Source: Gnetum montanum (Eukaryota; Streptophyta; Gnetopsida; Gnetales; Gnetaceae). From it: 64,000 nucleotides of DNA. Location: positions 1,036,726 to 1,100,725 of the forward strand of contig MNCI01001919.1 of the NCBI GenBank assembly GCA_015680685.1. The letters are read 5' to 3'. The notes beneath the pieces are model-generated. The model did no database searches. It was not told the origin of the DNA and worked only from the letters and a program-made list of their open reading frames with translations. Positions 10,932 through 22,283 of this stretch are shown here, one piece after another (position 1 is the first letter of the stretch; every line of letters starts with the position of its first letter). The position numbers and the translations under genes are program-made.

Positions 10932-11513
10932 ATGTCTCCTTCTTTGTACGAAAGCACCTCACTGCCTAGGTCTGAAACAAGAAATAGTTGGCGGCGTAAT
11001 ACACATGATGTTGATCTGCTAGTCCCTCAACAAGTTTGAGTGGTATATATTCATCCTGATGAGTATATACTAGACTTCACCTTTATCCTCCATCAAGACG
11101 AACAACTACGTTGGTGAGACTTAGAAGGTAACATAGTGTTACCCCTCAATCATTCAGTCGCAAGTATGCTTCTTCATGCTCTTACATGAATTGGCATGCC
11201 CCACTTACACGTAGAATACATTGTGCAAGACCATGACTCGAGAGAATACCATCCCATAGAGGCACAACATCAATGGGACTTACAATATGAGAGACATCAT
11301 AAGTATTTGAAGGGTAAGTGGTCCCAGGATGCTCCACATGTCTTAAGTGAAAATGAGGATGGTGAACCTACCTCAAGTAGGCACCCACATAACAATGTTC
11401 CTTCCCTTGACTTTGGCCAAGGGGTTGTGTATTAGGACCTTCATTTCACTATTCATAACCTAGGTTTTGATACCCACAAGCACAAAGGTTCCAAAAAAGA
11501 GACACAAACTCAT
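10932..11513 (+). pseudogene. gag: gag of element D, N-terminal part, interrupted by element B
   Basis: The ATG at 10932 (MSPSLYESTSLPRS) matches the gag start of E at 52697 (MSPSSYESVSLPRS). Conserved blocks are HPDEYILDFTFILH and LEGNIVLPL, followed by an acidic, His-rich region (VLSENEDGEPTS). Several in-frame stops are present. The frame runs into the TSD CTCAT at 11509-11513 and resumes after element B at 29527. Confidence 0.8.
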
Positions 11514-11649
11514 TGAAACACCACGAAACATTTTGAGTTTGGCGCTTGTCCAACAAGAAGCAGATCCCTGTGACCCTCAACGGCGTCGGCTACATTTGGA
11601 GTCACATATGGCAATTTCGAGGACTGAAACACTCGATTTTTACCAAGTG

Positions 11650-11975
11650 TTGTGCCAGCGTCTACGCGCAGCGTCTACACCCGGCGTAGACGCCTAGCGT
11701 CTATGCCTAGCGTATACGCCCAGCGTATACACCAGACGCCCAGCATACACGCCTCACATGTACGCTCAGCAGGTGCAACAGGAGCAAGAATTGAAGCAAG
11801 TCGGCGGCTAGCATCCATCAGCGTATACGCCCCGGTGTATACGCCAGCATCCTTCAGCGTATACGCCCCAGTGTATACGTCCAGCGTCCATCCAAGTTCA
11901 CACGCCCAGCAAGTCCAGCGTATACGCCCAACATATACGCTGGCCTGATGTAGCATATACGCCCAGCGTATACCA
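11650..11975 (+). repeat. GCGTATACGC palindrome array in the U3 of B (5' LTR)
   Basis: Many copies of the 10-bp palindrome GCGTATACGC and one-base variants (GCGTCTACGC, GCGTAGACGC, GTGTATACGC), usually preceded by CCA and followed by CC. The array ends about 75 bp upstream of the TATA box. Confidence 0.9.
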
Positions 11976-12048
11976 TATTTCTAAAATGTGCACGCCCGGT
12001 CGACACGCCACGTGTCTCCTAACCCGATTTTCCCGGTAACCCTTCCCC

Positions 12049-12055
12049 TATAAAA
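12049..12055 (+). promoter_or_regulatory. LTR TATA box of element B (5' LTR)
   Basis: CCCCTATAAAAGACCC. The 3' LTR has CCCCTACAAAAGACCC (28761-28775), so the box is mutated there. Confidence 0.8.
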
Positions 12056-12311
12056 GACCCAGTTTTCCGCATTTTTAAGGTCGGCAAAAAAAATTTACCA
12101 GAGCAGACCTAGAGCAATTACGCTGTAAAACCAGAGCTTGAAACCCTCACACTCTGGAAGTCCTGTACGCTGAGCACAGTCTCTACGCTCCGCCTACCGT
12201 GCAAACCAGCAGCCTCCCTGCACCCACCGGGGCTTTGCGTCCGCCTTGTGTACACGCACAACTGCGTTAAGACCGGTACCTCGAAAACTGTGTTCTTACA
12301 GCATCATTGTT

Positions 12312-12612
12312 ACAGTTTACATTCTGTTTACGCTCACATTGTTTACGTTGTTTACATTTGTCTACGCTGTTTAAACTTGTTTACGCTGCACTTACACTTT
12401 ACGCTGTCTACGCTCTGTTTGCGCTGTTTACGCTCTACGCCCTATTTAAACACTGTTTACGCTTTACGCTCTGTCTATGCTGTCTACGCCCTGTTCACAT
12501 TGTTTACACTGTACACGCCTCGTTTACACTGATTTCGCTGTCCACACTTTGTTTACGCCCTGTTTTCACTGTTCGCTCGTTTTATGCCCATTACACAGTT
12601 TACGCTTAACCC
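12312..12612 (+). repeat. TTTACGCTGT-type repeats in R/U5 of B
   Basis: Dense half-site repeats such as GTTTACGCTGTCTACGCTCTG and TTTACGCTGCACTTACAC extend over 300 bp downstream of the transcription start. They are half-palindromes (ACGCT/AGCGT) of the U3 motif and would be part of the RNA at both ends. Confidence 0.8.
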
Positions 12613-12802
12613 AACGTATAACACTTCGGTGGCGCTCGGGGAAATCCTTGTCTGATCCGCGTGCGGACCACCCAAGGTACCCTACCTTCGTGCACTCCAG
12701 CTCGCCCTCAGGCGAAGGTAGGGTCATCTGTGCTCATCTCGCAATCCCACGGTCTCTGTTTTTCCTTCCAGCCGGGGATCGACGATTTCGGGCGGTACAA
12801 GA

Positions 12803-12823
12803 ATTGGCGTTAGAAGGAGGGCC
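12803..12823 (+). other. Primer-binding site of element B
   Basis: TTGGCGTTAGAAGGAGGGCC begins a few bases after the LTR end. C has the same site with two differences. Confidence 0.8.
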
Positions 12824-12841
12824 TCCGCTTAAACAAATTGA

Positions 12842-13115
12842 CTGTACGCTTCTCAGCGTCCACACTCATCAGCGTTTTCGCTACCCTATTTTAATCCCCG
12901 ACTCTCAGCGTCTACGCTGTCAACCTTCCAGCGTCTACGCTGCATACATACCCTAGCGTCTACGCTGCACGCTTACGCCAGCGTCTACGCTGCAAACTCC
13001 AGCGTCTACGCTGCATACTTAGCGTTTATGCTGCCCGAAAACCAGCGTCTACGCTACATACTGAGCATTTACGCTGCACACTGACCAGCTTCTACGCTGA
13101 ACACTTGGCGTTTAC
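12842..13115 (+). repeat. AGCGTCTACGCTGCA repeats in the 5' leader of B
   Basis: About ten copies of AGCGTCTACGCTG and variants (AGCGTTTACGCTG, AGCATTTACGCTG) at intervals of roughly 25-30 bp, between the primer-binding site and the gag start at 13149. Each is an inverted repeat AGCGT-NN-ACGCT. C carries the same kind of array at 63318-63840. Confidence 0.9.
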
Positions 13116-13148
13116 ACTCAAACAGTTTTACATACGCAACGTATTGTC

Positions 13149-16100
13149 ATGAATCCCGTAAACACCACTGCTGCCACTACCCAGGACATTAACATCTCAG
13201 ACACCATGGCTGCCCAGCAGTCTGTCACACCACACTTGGGAGGGCAATCCACGATGGGGCCCCGTCGGTCTTTGAGGTTACAAGGGAGAGATCCAGCCGC
13301 CAACGTTATAACCCAAGATGAGTATAACTTCATCTGCATTAAGATACAAGCCGGCCTGGCGGTGGATCGGGCTGAAATCGAAGTAAAGAGACAATTCAAA
13401 CTCTTTTACAGGGGGGGACACGAGTTCATCCCTTCCCCATATGACGTAATCCCCGTTCCAGAACAATTCTCAGAGCTCTTTACTCAGCTTCTTCTGCATA
13501 GGAGCCAGTCATTGGATCAACCCGCGCTAGAGCCTCAGCCAGGGGAAGAAGATGAGTTCGCTGCCCAATCCGAGTAGGGAGACTCATACCACACCTTGAG
13601 CCCCCAAGCACAGATGAACCCCATCTTCCATCCTGGGATAGGGGAAGCCCTGTCTGTACAACACACTAGACTCACCCAAGTTCAGATGCCACCACCAGAA
13701 ACACCAGCACTCATGCACATTCCGCTCCTGAGTGATTCCCAACCTCACACCTTCCCTATAACAGTTACGCCTAATACAGCTGCGGGCCCGTCCTCACAAG
13801 CACCGCCTCCTCATGATGGCACGGGACCAACATTCCCACCTCGCGTAATTGGGATGCCGCATGTGATCCCCGCGTCTACATTAGCTCATTTCATACCCCA
13901 CATCCAGACGCATACAGCTCCCCAAGCAGTCCCATCCCAATAGGAAGCCCCCGCATACAACGTAGCGGGACAATGGCCAGCAAGGGGGACGCCATCATAT
14001 CAAATTCCTCATCACCATGTCCCGCCCCACGCAACCCCCTCGATTACGGTTCCTCAAGCACAGCCCCAGCTGCAACAACAACAACAACCACAACATTTTC
14101 CTTTTAACATCTCAGCCTTAGCACCGCCCGCCGTTAACTACCCACAGGCACAACCGCCGATCACCCAGCCTTCGGCTTTCCAACCCGCGACCCAGCAATC
14201 TAGCTGGTATGCAGCTCCGCACCCCCAGCCTGTAGCTTCACCAAGCACCCAAGATTGGGCGAACGCTAAAAAATTGATGCAGGAATTGATAGACGAGGTA
14301 AAATGCCTCAAAACTGTCGTTGATGGAGAATTGAGAGTAGTAGATTTCTACAATGATGACCCTATCAGCTCCTCTGTCCCGCCATTGACTTTGCCCAAGG
14401 GTGTCCCTCTCCCAACGCTGACTAAGTATAACGGGGAGACAGACCCCAACGTCCACCTCATCATGTTCAGATTAGAGTGCACACTCCTCCAGGCATGGCC
14501 CCACTCAATACTACGAGTTTTCCCCATGTTCCTCGCAGGAAGGGCACTTGACTGGTACCGGGCCTTGCCCAGGAATTCCATCCTTTCCCTAGACGATCTT
14601 CTACGTCAGTTCGTGACCAGGTTCAAGTATAACTTGAAACCCAAAGCGACACTGGACAGCCTCATGCAGATCAAGCAGGCACCACTCGAGCCAGTGCAGA
14701 AATTCATTCAGAGATGGAGCGCAACTCTCAACGAGTTGCACGACCCAATCTCTCAAACCTATCTGCTCATGATACTGAAAGGGGCTATCAATGACTTCTT
14801 CAAGTCCAAACTGTATTACCTTAATGTGCGCGATCTGAACCAAGCATTTGAACAAATCAAAAACATAGAAGAAGCTGCTCAAAACAGCATACCAGACTTT
14901 CAGAAACCAACACACTAAGAAAGACAAAGAAAAGGCCAAGGCGACTGTAGCAGCAATAGTGGGGGCACAACAAACAAACACCACGCATCAATATAAACCA
15001 CCCGTTCCCCCCACTAACTACTGTCAGCTCGCTCCCACAGTAGCCCTAGAATCGTCATCACAAAACCTGACGAACCGTACGCGCAACTTTGAGAGGAAGG
15101 AACCCTCTCAGTACACGCCCTTACCGATGAAGCCATCCCAGCTCTTTGATCAACTTTTAAAGGCTGGATTGATGCAACATAAGCAATTGTCCCCAGCGGC
15201 TATCCAAAGACATGACCGGTTCTGTCAACTCGTACAGAACCCAAGCTTGGCAACGCCGGATGAGCCACCCGTGCCCAAAGGATTCAGGATGGATCGCTTC
15301 TGCGACTATCACCAACGCAACGGGCATGGAACGGATTACTGCTTCACTCTGAAGCAGGACATCCAGAGGATGATCGATGATGGCAAGATCACCTTCGACG
15401 GGGCTAACCCCGTCCAACCGCAAAACCAGACCATGGGGGTGTTTAAAGACCCCCTGAACGCTAAAGAAACACCGTACGTAATTACCTCAATCTATTGTGA
15501 TGATGACTCCAGCACACCCCGCATCAACACCGTCTACCCCGAAAACAAACAAGGAACATCTAACAAACCATTCATGGTTCAGATTCCCCCCGCTAACTCT
15601 GTACCTCAATCACCTCACAACCTGTAGCGGCCGTTTGTAATCCGAGTGCCCTCCACCATGCCTACCTCTAACGTCATGACACGCCAACAACCATATGTAG
15701 TGCGCATCCCTCAGGCTAACCCCGAAGGCACACCAACTCCTCACGCTCGGCCTACCCCTTTCGTAGTCCGAGTACCATTTGCCGTTGCAACGACAGAGGC
15801 TCAGGCTCCGCCAAGACCAACCCCGTACGTCGTCAGGCTACCTGCACAAACTCCTGCCCAATCGTACGTGCAGCCCCGTCCAACTCCCTACGTCGTAAAG
15901 GTTCCTGGGCAATCCCAGACTCCGAGGTCAACTCCACCTCCGCGTGACACACGAGAACGCCTGGCAGATAGGCTTACGCGAGAACGTTTGGAGAAAGAGC
16001 GCCAACGGCTAGCTCTGGGGGCACCTAAGCCCACTCCCATAAACTCTGTACCCATGTCATCATCTAACGATCAACCAAGCGTAAGCAATGAAGGTGAGTC

Positions 16101-17229
16101 GTCGGAAAGACACGAATCATCTAAAGCGACAACTCCGAAAACTGAAAAGCCAACAAAACGAGAGATAAAACTGTTGGGTCCGATGGACCCAGTCAGCACC
16201 GACAGAAACACCCCCAATAGTGAAAACTTTGCAGCCGCCTTGACACAGGTCACTCAAGCATTAAAACAAAAGAACACTTCATTGAGCTTGTATGATTTAG
16301 TCCTAACATCTCAAACGCATCGGGAAGCTCTAGTACGCATGTTGACGTCAATCCCGGTAAGCGAGGACTTACCCCCGAACGAACCTTCCATCCATGCGGT
16401 GATGTTCTCACCTCGCAGGACTACTCCTAAGCCTCTAAGTTTCCATGATGACAACATCAAGGTGGATAAGAAAACGGGGGAGACAACAACAGCCCCCATG
16501 TTTATAACAATCTGTATAAATCGGTTTAAAATCCATAGGGTCCATGTAGATGATGGAGCTGCGACAAACGTTGTGCCGTACCACATCATTGAACAACTAG
16601 GACTTACTGAACTACTTAAACCAACCACGACTACATGTTTAAGGTCATTCAGTGGGTCACGCGTAATGGTGAAAGGTACAATAGCCTTAAACTTCATAGC
16701 GGGAGATCAATTCCCAACGTCTGCTGATTTCCTAGTAGTGGATGAGATGCTAGGGTTCAACCTAATATTGGGGAGACCCTGGCTAGCCCAACTAAGAGCT
16801 GTCTCTTCCCCCATACATCAGGAAATTCACTTGCCTTATGAGGGCGGAGAAATCGTCATACGCGGTGAAGCAGCTACTCCTATCATCTCATCGCATATGG
16901 ACATGGACCAAGGCTCGGAAGTCAAACTCGAAAAACCTAGCCAAAATAACGAGAATCCGCAACCATTGGTAAACAGTAAATCTTCTGACATCGAAAAAAA
17001 GCCTCCTCAAATAGAAACGTCTGTACCTCCTCAAGTAGAAGCTAATATAGAGCTCTCTACGGACACTGAAATATTTGAAAACGCTAACACAAAAGACATT
17101 CCGTCAGAAGTCCCATGGGCCGAATTACCGTTTAACGTAATCAGCGAAGGGGACGCTGAATACCGGATCATACCTATTGAAACATCGTCTAACATTAAAA
17201 CGAAAAAAATCAAAAAATTACTGAAATGA
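13149..17229 (+). pseudogene. gag-pro: gag-protease of element B (few disablements)
   Basis: Polyprotein of capsid, nucleocapsid and aspartic protease. The ATG at 13149 gives MNPVNTTAATTQ, also found in C. A Pro/Gln-rich segment follows (13590-14230), then the gag core at 14274-14915 (DPNVHLI, LDWYRALP, FKYNLKP), the knuckle CDYHQRNGHGTDYC near 15301, Pro-rich repeats of the form RPTPYVVRLP (15640-15910), and the protease near 16540-16800 with VDDGAATNVV and ILGRPWL. Disablements are TAG at 13575 and 13941, a one-base shift near 14905-14920 and TAG near 15625. The frame ends at TGA 17227-17229, which may be the natural end because non-coding repeats follow directly. Confidence 0.92.
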
Positions 17230-17235
17230 TACTAC

Positions 17236-17583
17236 CACTCGTAGTCCGAAATGACGCTAAACTACAAAAAGTCCGAAATGACGTTAAACTATAACAAGTC
17301 CGAAACGACACTAAACTACGATAAAGCAGGAAAAACAACTAAATGCCACTCCCAGTCCGAAATGACACTAAACTATCATGTCCGCAAAGACATAAAACTA
17401 GCCACAATCAGCAATGATCGGTTGACCGAGAAATCTATCCACGTCCTCCAAAACACTTCCCGATTACGCATGGGACCCGAAATGGCCATAAACTACGCAT
17501 GGGGCCTGAAATGGCCATAAACTACGCATAGGGCCTGAAATGGCCATAAACTACGCATGGGGCCCGAAATGGCCATAAACTAG
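17236..17583 (+). repeat. Minisatellite after the B protease
   Basis: Two related repeat types: GTCCGAAATGACRCTAAACTA with variable spacers (17240-17400), and a 31-bp unit GGGGCCTGAAATGGCCATAA-ACTACGCAT (17470-17583, about four copies). Both share GAAAYGNCNNTAAACTA with the repeats downstream of the integrase (26840-27350). Confidence 0.85.
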
Positions 17584-17897
17584 CACATACCTTTCGCTTT
17601 ACTTTTATAATCACATTTCAGTAATACATTTAAAACAGAAAACAAACCAAAATACTTTTACATGTCTATCTCACGATAAACTCAAAATCAACAAAAAATA
17701 TTTATATAGTTATTACATACAATCAACCGTCTCTGTTCATTCCACAATCTTCAAGTTATGGTTCCAGTGTAAATCTGAGCCGAAAAACAAAAAAGCAAAA
17801 CAACTTAAGAGCTAAAATACTAAACATCTGGGACATGACGATCGTCCCCCTTGGACCCGCCAGCATCAGAGGCCTTTGCTCCACTGGGGCTAGCTCC

Positions 17898-20800
17898 TTA
17901 AGTTTCTCCACCACCTTCATCCTGAAAAGACCAAGGAAAAGAAATAAACAACACGATAATAAGCGAATGTCCAAACTTCAAACATTATCAATTAACTTCA
18001 TGAATGAGAAACGCTTACCATAGGTGATCCCCCCAAGCCGAATTCCAGTCGCCGCAGGATTTCCTCTTCGGGAACACTTGCCCAATCTGTCCCGTCGAGA
18101 CCCAGGTCAACATTCGCCAAAGCCTTCCCCTTGTCAACATCCGACCAGGTAGGATGTTTCAAAGGGAACTCCCCCACTGACACTTCCCCAGAAGCAGTTG
18201 TTATCTACCGTTTAGGGGACTCCATCTCTACAATTGTGTTTTGAGCAAATGTGTCGAAGGCGGGACGCAGACCAAGGCCTTCCACAAATATTTCCAACTG
18301 TCGCTTCTCGATAGACACCTCTTTTAGCAACTTTTTATATTGGTGCTTGTGGTTCTTCTCATCTTGCCCCCATTTGCGTACTTTGGAGGCGAAAGCCTTC
18401 CAATCTTGGCATTTGGTGTTCAGCAAATCAATTTGGGCCCTGTGCTCCCCTAATCTCCGTATCAATCCTGCATGACAATTGAGTAGGTTTCAATACCTCG
18501 TATACGTGACCTCGGAGGTCCGCCAAGAGCGGTCATTGTCTAATCTGGCTGCGGCGAATTCATACCGGGCCTTCAGATCGGCACGTTCCACCGTTAGTTC
18601 GGAAACCTCTTTCTCTTTCGCTTGAATCTGAAGCCACAATTGCTCGATGGATCGCCTACACGTCCATACTGTCTTAGCATTGTGAACAAAGCCCTCTGCT
18701 ACCTCTTCATAAATGGGTCTGGGCACTTGTTCAATCTCTGGGGAAAGTGTTGGCAAACTCTCTATGTTGACGATCTCGGACGGATCCCACCTCAGTTGGG
18801 CACCTATCAATAGGAAAAAGACATATGTTAGAACAAACAAAATCAAGAATCAAACTCTAACATAGTAAGGATCTCTGGATGTTCCCATACCTATTTCAGG
18901 ATGGATCCTTTCGATCCGCTCAACGACCTCCTCGGCCACACCAGCTACGAAATCCCTTTTACTTGGCATTTCCATCCAAGTAAAAGGTCCATCAGGGCGC
19001 GACGTGCTGACCTTTGGCGGCACTTTAGGGGGAACCTATGGCTCCTTCTCAGGGATGGTCTCGCTCTCCTCTGAGTCAAATGAAAAATCCACAATGAGAT
19101 GAAAACGTATTAAGCTACACAACTAAGTAACGAGACATACCATTCCCTCTAATCTCCTCCGATGTGGGAGGGGCTCCAAGGTCCAAGTTGCCTGTTAGAA
19201 AATTACTGAGCATATCGTCAGTCTCTGCTTGATCATCTAGTGGTTCAGTGTTTCCGGTTCTTTCCTTCAGCAACTCAGTCCCTCCCGCAGGGTTAGTCAA
19301 CTCCTCATCCTCAGGTATAGTCTGCAAATCATGTCTCTTGACTTCTCAACACAAAACAGATGAAGTTAGCCGCATACAACCATAAATAGTTAAAACTATC
19401 TACAAGATAAGTGAAGTAAAGAAGATGAGAGGTTTACCAGGTATTTTAAACCGAATCCGCTTTACTCTGGGCAGTTCAATTTCACTGGTCTCCTCAACTG
19501 GGCGGTCACGCTTCGCCAACTTCGATTTGGCTTTGCCTATTGTGTCCTTGACCACCCGCTCCACCTTTTTGGCAGCGTAGGACATTTCGTCTGGTCCTGG
19601 TCCTACACTGTCGCGCGTATGGAGTGAGGTGCCAGACGATCCACCCGTAGTGATCGTGAGGGATTCATCAATCTCCTTGGGGGCATCTTGAGACTTAGCC
19701 GTGTCGAACAGGTGGTTCACCTAGGGGCGAGATAGCTGATTCCTATCCCGTAAAACATATCTGTCCTCCCCGCGAACCACTAAAAATTCGGCCAAACGAC
19801 GAATATAACTGGCAAAAAAGGCAAAAGTGAAATGCGACTGGGCGTCTATGTTCGAATGTAGCCGCGCTATCTCTTTAGTCATGCCCGATACTAAGAATTC
19901 AGCCCAATTGTAGTGCACGGCAGCCTCTAGAATAGTGCGCATGATTCGCACTGCTTCAACCCCGAGACTCTTAACTTGCGATAGAGTCTTCAGAAACAAA
20001 CGCGCCTGAAATAAGGGGTAGAGCTCGTTGACTTCCTCAACTTTCATCCTCCCCTGCATTGGAAATCCTTTAGCGCCCTTCGCCACCCCTAACCAATCCT
20101 CTAAAGTGCGGATCGTTTGAATTTCTTTGTGCGTCCTATCTAAAACAATCTTTACTCCACCTGTAGGCACGCCAAAGAAATCCGTAAAAAATTGGGGCGA
20201 TAATTCAAAAATTATCTTAACGCCCTTAATACGAGCGCTATAGCAAGAAACAGATCTGTCAAACGAATCCACGATCCCGATCATCTCTACTATAGACACA
20301 TTCGGGCTAGGGGCTGGCAAGAGCGCCATGAGGCCGGCATGTTCTAAGCAAGCAATAATGGATGGCGGTGCTTTTACCCGTAACCACTTCTGGGCAGCAA
20401 CGGTTTCACCAAACTTCATGGAGAGGGTCGCTTCAGTCCGCCCGGTCACAACAGAATCCCCGCCAGAGGTAGTGCCAGCTGTAGAAACAAATCCAAAACC
20501 CTCACATTAGTTTAATACTCGGCAATTGAACAATACTTGGCAATTGAACAAACACATCACGACATCTAGAAAACATTTCCACTTACTCTCCGGGTTAGAC
20601 TTTGAGGTTTCGCCCAGATCAGAAGCAGATGGAAAAATTGGTCCATTAGGGGACCAGTCGGTGTGCAACCATCCACGCACGGCGCATTGCACAAATGCCT
20701 TAGAAAATTTCTTGTGGAAGTGTTTCATGGCACCGCTAATGTGGGCCAAAACGGCCCCGCTAAGAGTGGGGCCCACCATGAACACCTCCAAAGCTGTGCG

Positions 20801-21409
20801 TGCCAATGCAATCCCATCATCGCCTGCGTAGGCCCCTTCTTTTGTAACTTTCGGCCTACGAAAAGGCAAAAACATGTGTTAAAACAAGAGCAAATATTTG
20901 AATATAAAATAAAAAAAAAAGGAACAATCAGAGCTAAAACGAAATTACCTTTCCACCCGTTATACTGTGCCAGGGGGATTTTGAAACAAGGTGTGTGCGC
21001 GGCCGGCTAGGAATAACCTATCATTGATATAGTTAGGCCCCCGCGGTAGCCGGTCCCACACACGCGTCAACGGACGGGCAGATCTTGGATTGCCAAGGGG
21101 AACACCCTCAACGACAAGTGGCCCTTCGTCAATATCATCCATAAACAGTCTAATACCCTCCGTCGCACCGGGTAGCATGGCCTCAATGATGCTCCGCGCC
21201 ACATCCTCGCCTAGGTGGGACCAAATCACAACCCTGAAATGGTCTAGGATGAAGGCCAAAAATTTGCGGGCCCCGTCCAGAAACCAGATCCCATTGTTCT
21301 CAACAATTAAGTTTGGGGTCGGTTCACCACCCTCAAGGGGACCAAACCAGGTCAAGACCCCAACTAGCTCAGTCACTAGAAGGGGAGGTTCAACGTCCTT
21401 GCAAGCCAT
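17898..21409 (-). pseudogene. Antisense spliced gene of element B: degenerate FCP1-like domain, Athila-extra-ORF-like domain, coiled coil
   Basis: I can read seven coding exons on the minus strand, with GT..AG junctions that keep phase: 21409-20949, 20855-20587, 20478-19438, 19344-19141, 19070-18891, 18803-18019 and 17921-17898 (stop TAA). Exon 1 resembles FCP1/NIF phosphatases (see separate entry). The third exon encodes a 250-residue globular domain (KAPPSIIACLEH, FTDFFGVP, YPLFQARLFLKTL) laid out like the extra ORF of F and G, but the similarity is weak. The 785-bp exon encodes a coiled coil (QAKEKEVSELTVERADLKAR and onward). Five in-frame stops are present: 20962-20960, 19723-19721, 19038-19036, 18492-18490 and 18207-18205. 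Introns survive because the element's genomic RNA is the opposite strand. Confidence 0.75.
20949..21409 (-). pseudogene. FCP1/NIF-like (HAD) phosphatase-type exon in the antisense gene
   Basis: Three blocks match the FCP1 homology domain of plant CTD-phosphatase-like proteins in order. LLVTELVGVL stands where that family has LLVLDLNGxL. LDGARKFLAFILDHFRVVIW corresponds to RPGxxxFLxxLxxxFxVxIW. LFLAGRAHTLFQNPP corresponds to LLIDDSPxKALLNPP. Both catalytic motifs are altered: the nucleophile aspartates read ELVG and the DD pair reads AG, so phosphatase activity is unlikely. A VWDRL segment and the following exon (GDDGIALARTALEVFMVGP) also fit the C-terminal part of the domain. An in-frame TAA lies at 20962-20960. 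The match is from memory of the family pattern, not from a search. Confidence 0.6.
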
Positions 21410-21479
21410 TAACACAACCCCAAAGATTAATCATACCGGAAACTCCATTTTGAAAAATAAGCATTCGCAAAAAAATTTT

Positions 21480-22230
21480 TCTAACAGTTACGCTCGGTGT
21501 ATACGCTGGGCGTAGAGACAAAACAGTTACGCTGGGCGTAGAGAGACAAAACAGTTACGCTCGGCGTATACGTTGGGCGTAGTGAAAAACAGTTACGCTC
21601 GGCGTATACGCTGGGCGTAGAGAGGCAAAACAGTTACACTCGGCGTATACGTTGGGTGTAGTAAAAAACAGTTACGCTCGGCGTAGTGACAAACAGTTAC
21701 ACTCGGCGTATACGCTGGGCGTAGAGAGACAAACAGTTACGCTCGGCATATACGCTGGGCGTAGAGAGACAAACAGTTACGCTCGGCGTAGTGACAAACA
21801 GTTACGCTCGGTGTATACGCTGGGCATAGAGAGACAAACAGTTACGCTCGGCGTATACGCTGGGCGTAGAGAGGCGAACAGTTACGCTCGGCGTATACGC
21901 TAGGCGTAGACGCTAAAAAATGACTACGCCGTACATAATACAAGAGGTTACGTCGAACAGGCTTACGCTATGAAATACCTAACTTACGCCCAGCGTATAC
22001 GCTGTGGAAACCCTCGACGTATACGCTGAGCGTAGATCATCTATGCCAGAAGCAAGTACAAATGTCTATGCTCGGCGTATACGCCGACAATCGTCTACGC
22101 TGAACATAAAAAACGAAGCCGTGACAGTCTACGCCGAAAATAACACGTGCGGCGTCTACGCCGGTACAATACCCTGAACCCTTTACACTCGGCGTATACG
22201 CCGAAACCCCCTATGCTAACTGTCTACGCT
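21480..22230 (-). repeat. GCGTATACGC array upstream of the antisense coding exons
   Basis: About a dozen units of roughly 25-42 bp of the form CAGTTACGCTCGGCGTATACGC followed by TGGGCGTAGAGAGACAAA occupy 21480-21920. More dispersed copies of GGCGTATACGCYG run to about 22210. This is the same palindrome as in the LTR U3, but in a different unit context, so it was not simply copied as a block from the LTR. It lies in the interval between the putative first exon and ATG 21409. Confidence 0.88.
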
Positions 22231-22283
22231 ACGAAAGCAGATGCGAAAAAATAAGCAAAAAAAAAACAGAGTCAAGAGCCTAC

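Larger units (their letters stand above)
11514..12799 (+). repeat. 5' LTR of element B
   Basis: 1286 bp, from TGAAACACC to GGTACA. Its 3' partner is 1198 bp, and the difference lies mainly in the palindrome array of U3. It contains the U3 array, TATAAAA at 12049-12055, and a U5 packed with GTTTACGCTGT units. Confidence 0.95.

Noticed and set aside
11652-11956. Overlapping open frames on both strands in the B U3 (and 28206-28802, 33576-33969, 62411-62602)
   Set aside because: They are created by the GCGTATACGC array, whose unit spacing keeps frames open (VYAQRIR-type repeats). The sequence is LTR U3 and these frames have no start context or homology.
12248-12956. Long overlapping frames in R/U5 of B (and 28932-29531)
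   Set aside because: Produced by TTTACGCTGT repeats in the LTR; they cross the primer-binding site.
21652-21903. Frame with YTLGVERQTVTLG repeats
   Set aside because: Translation of the palindrome array; non-coding repeat.
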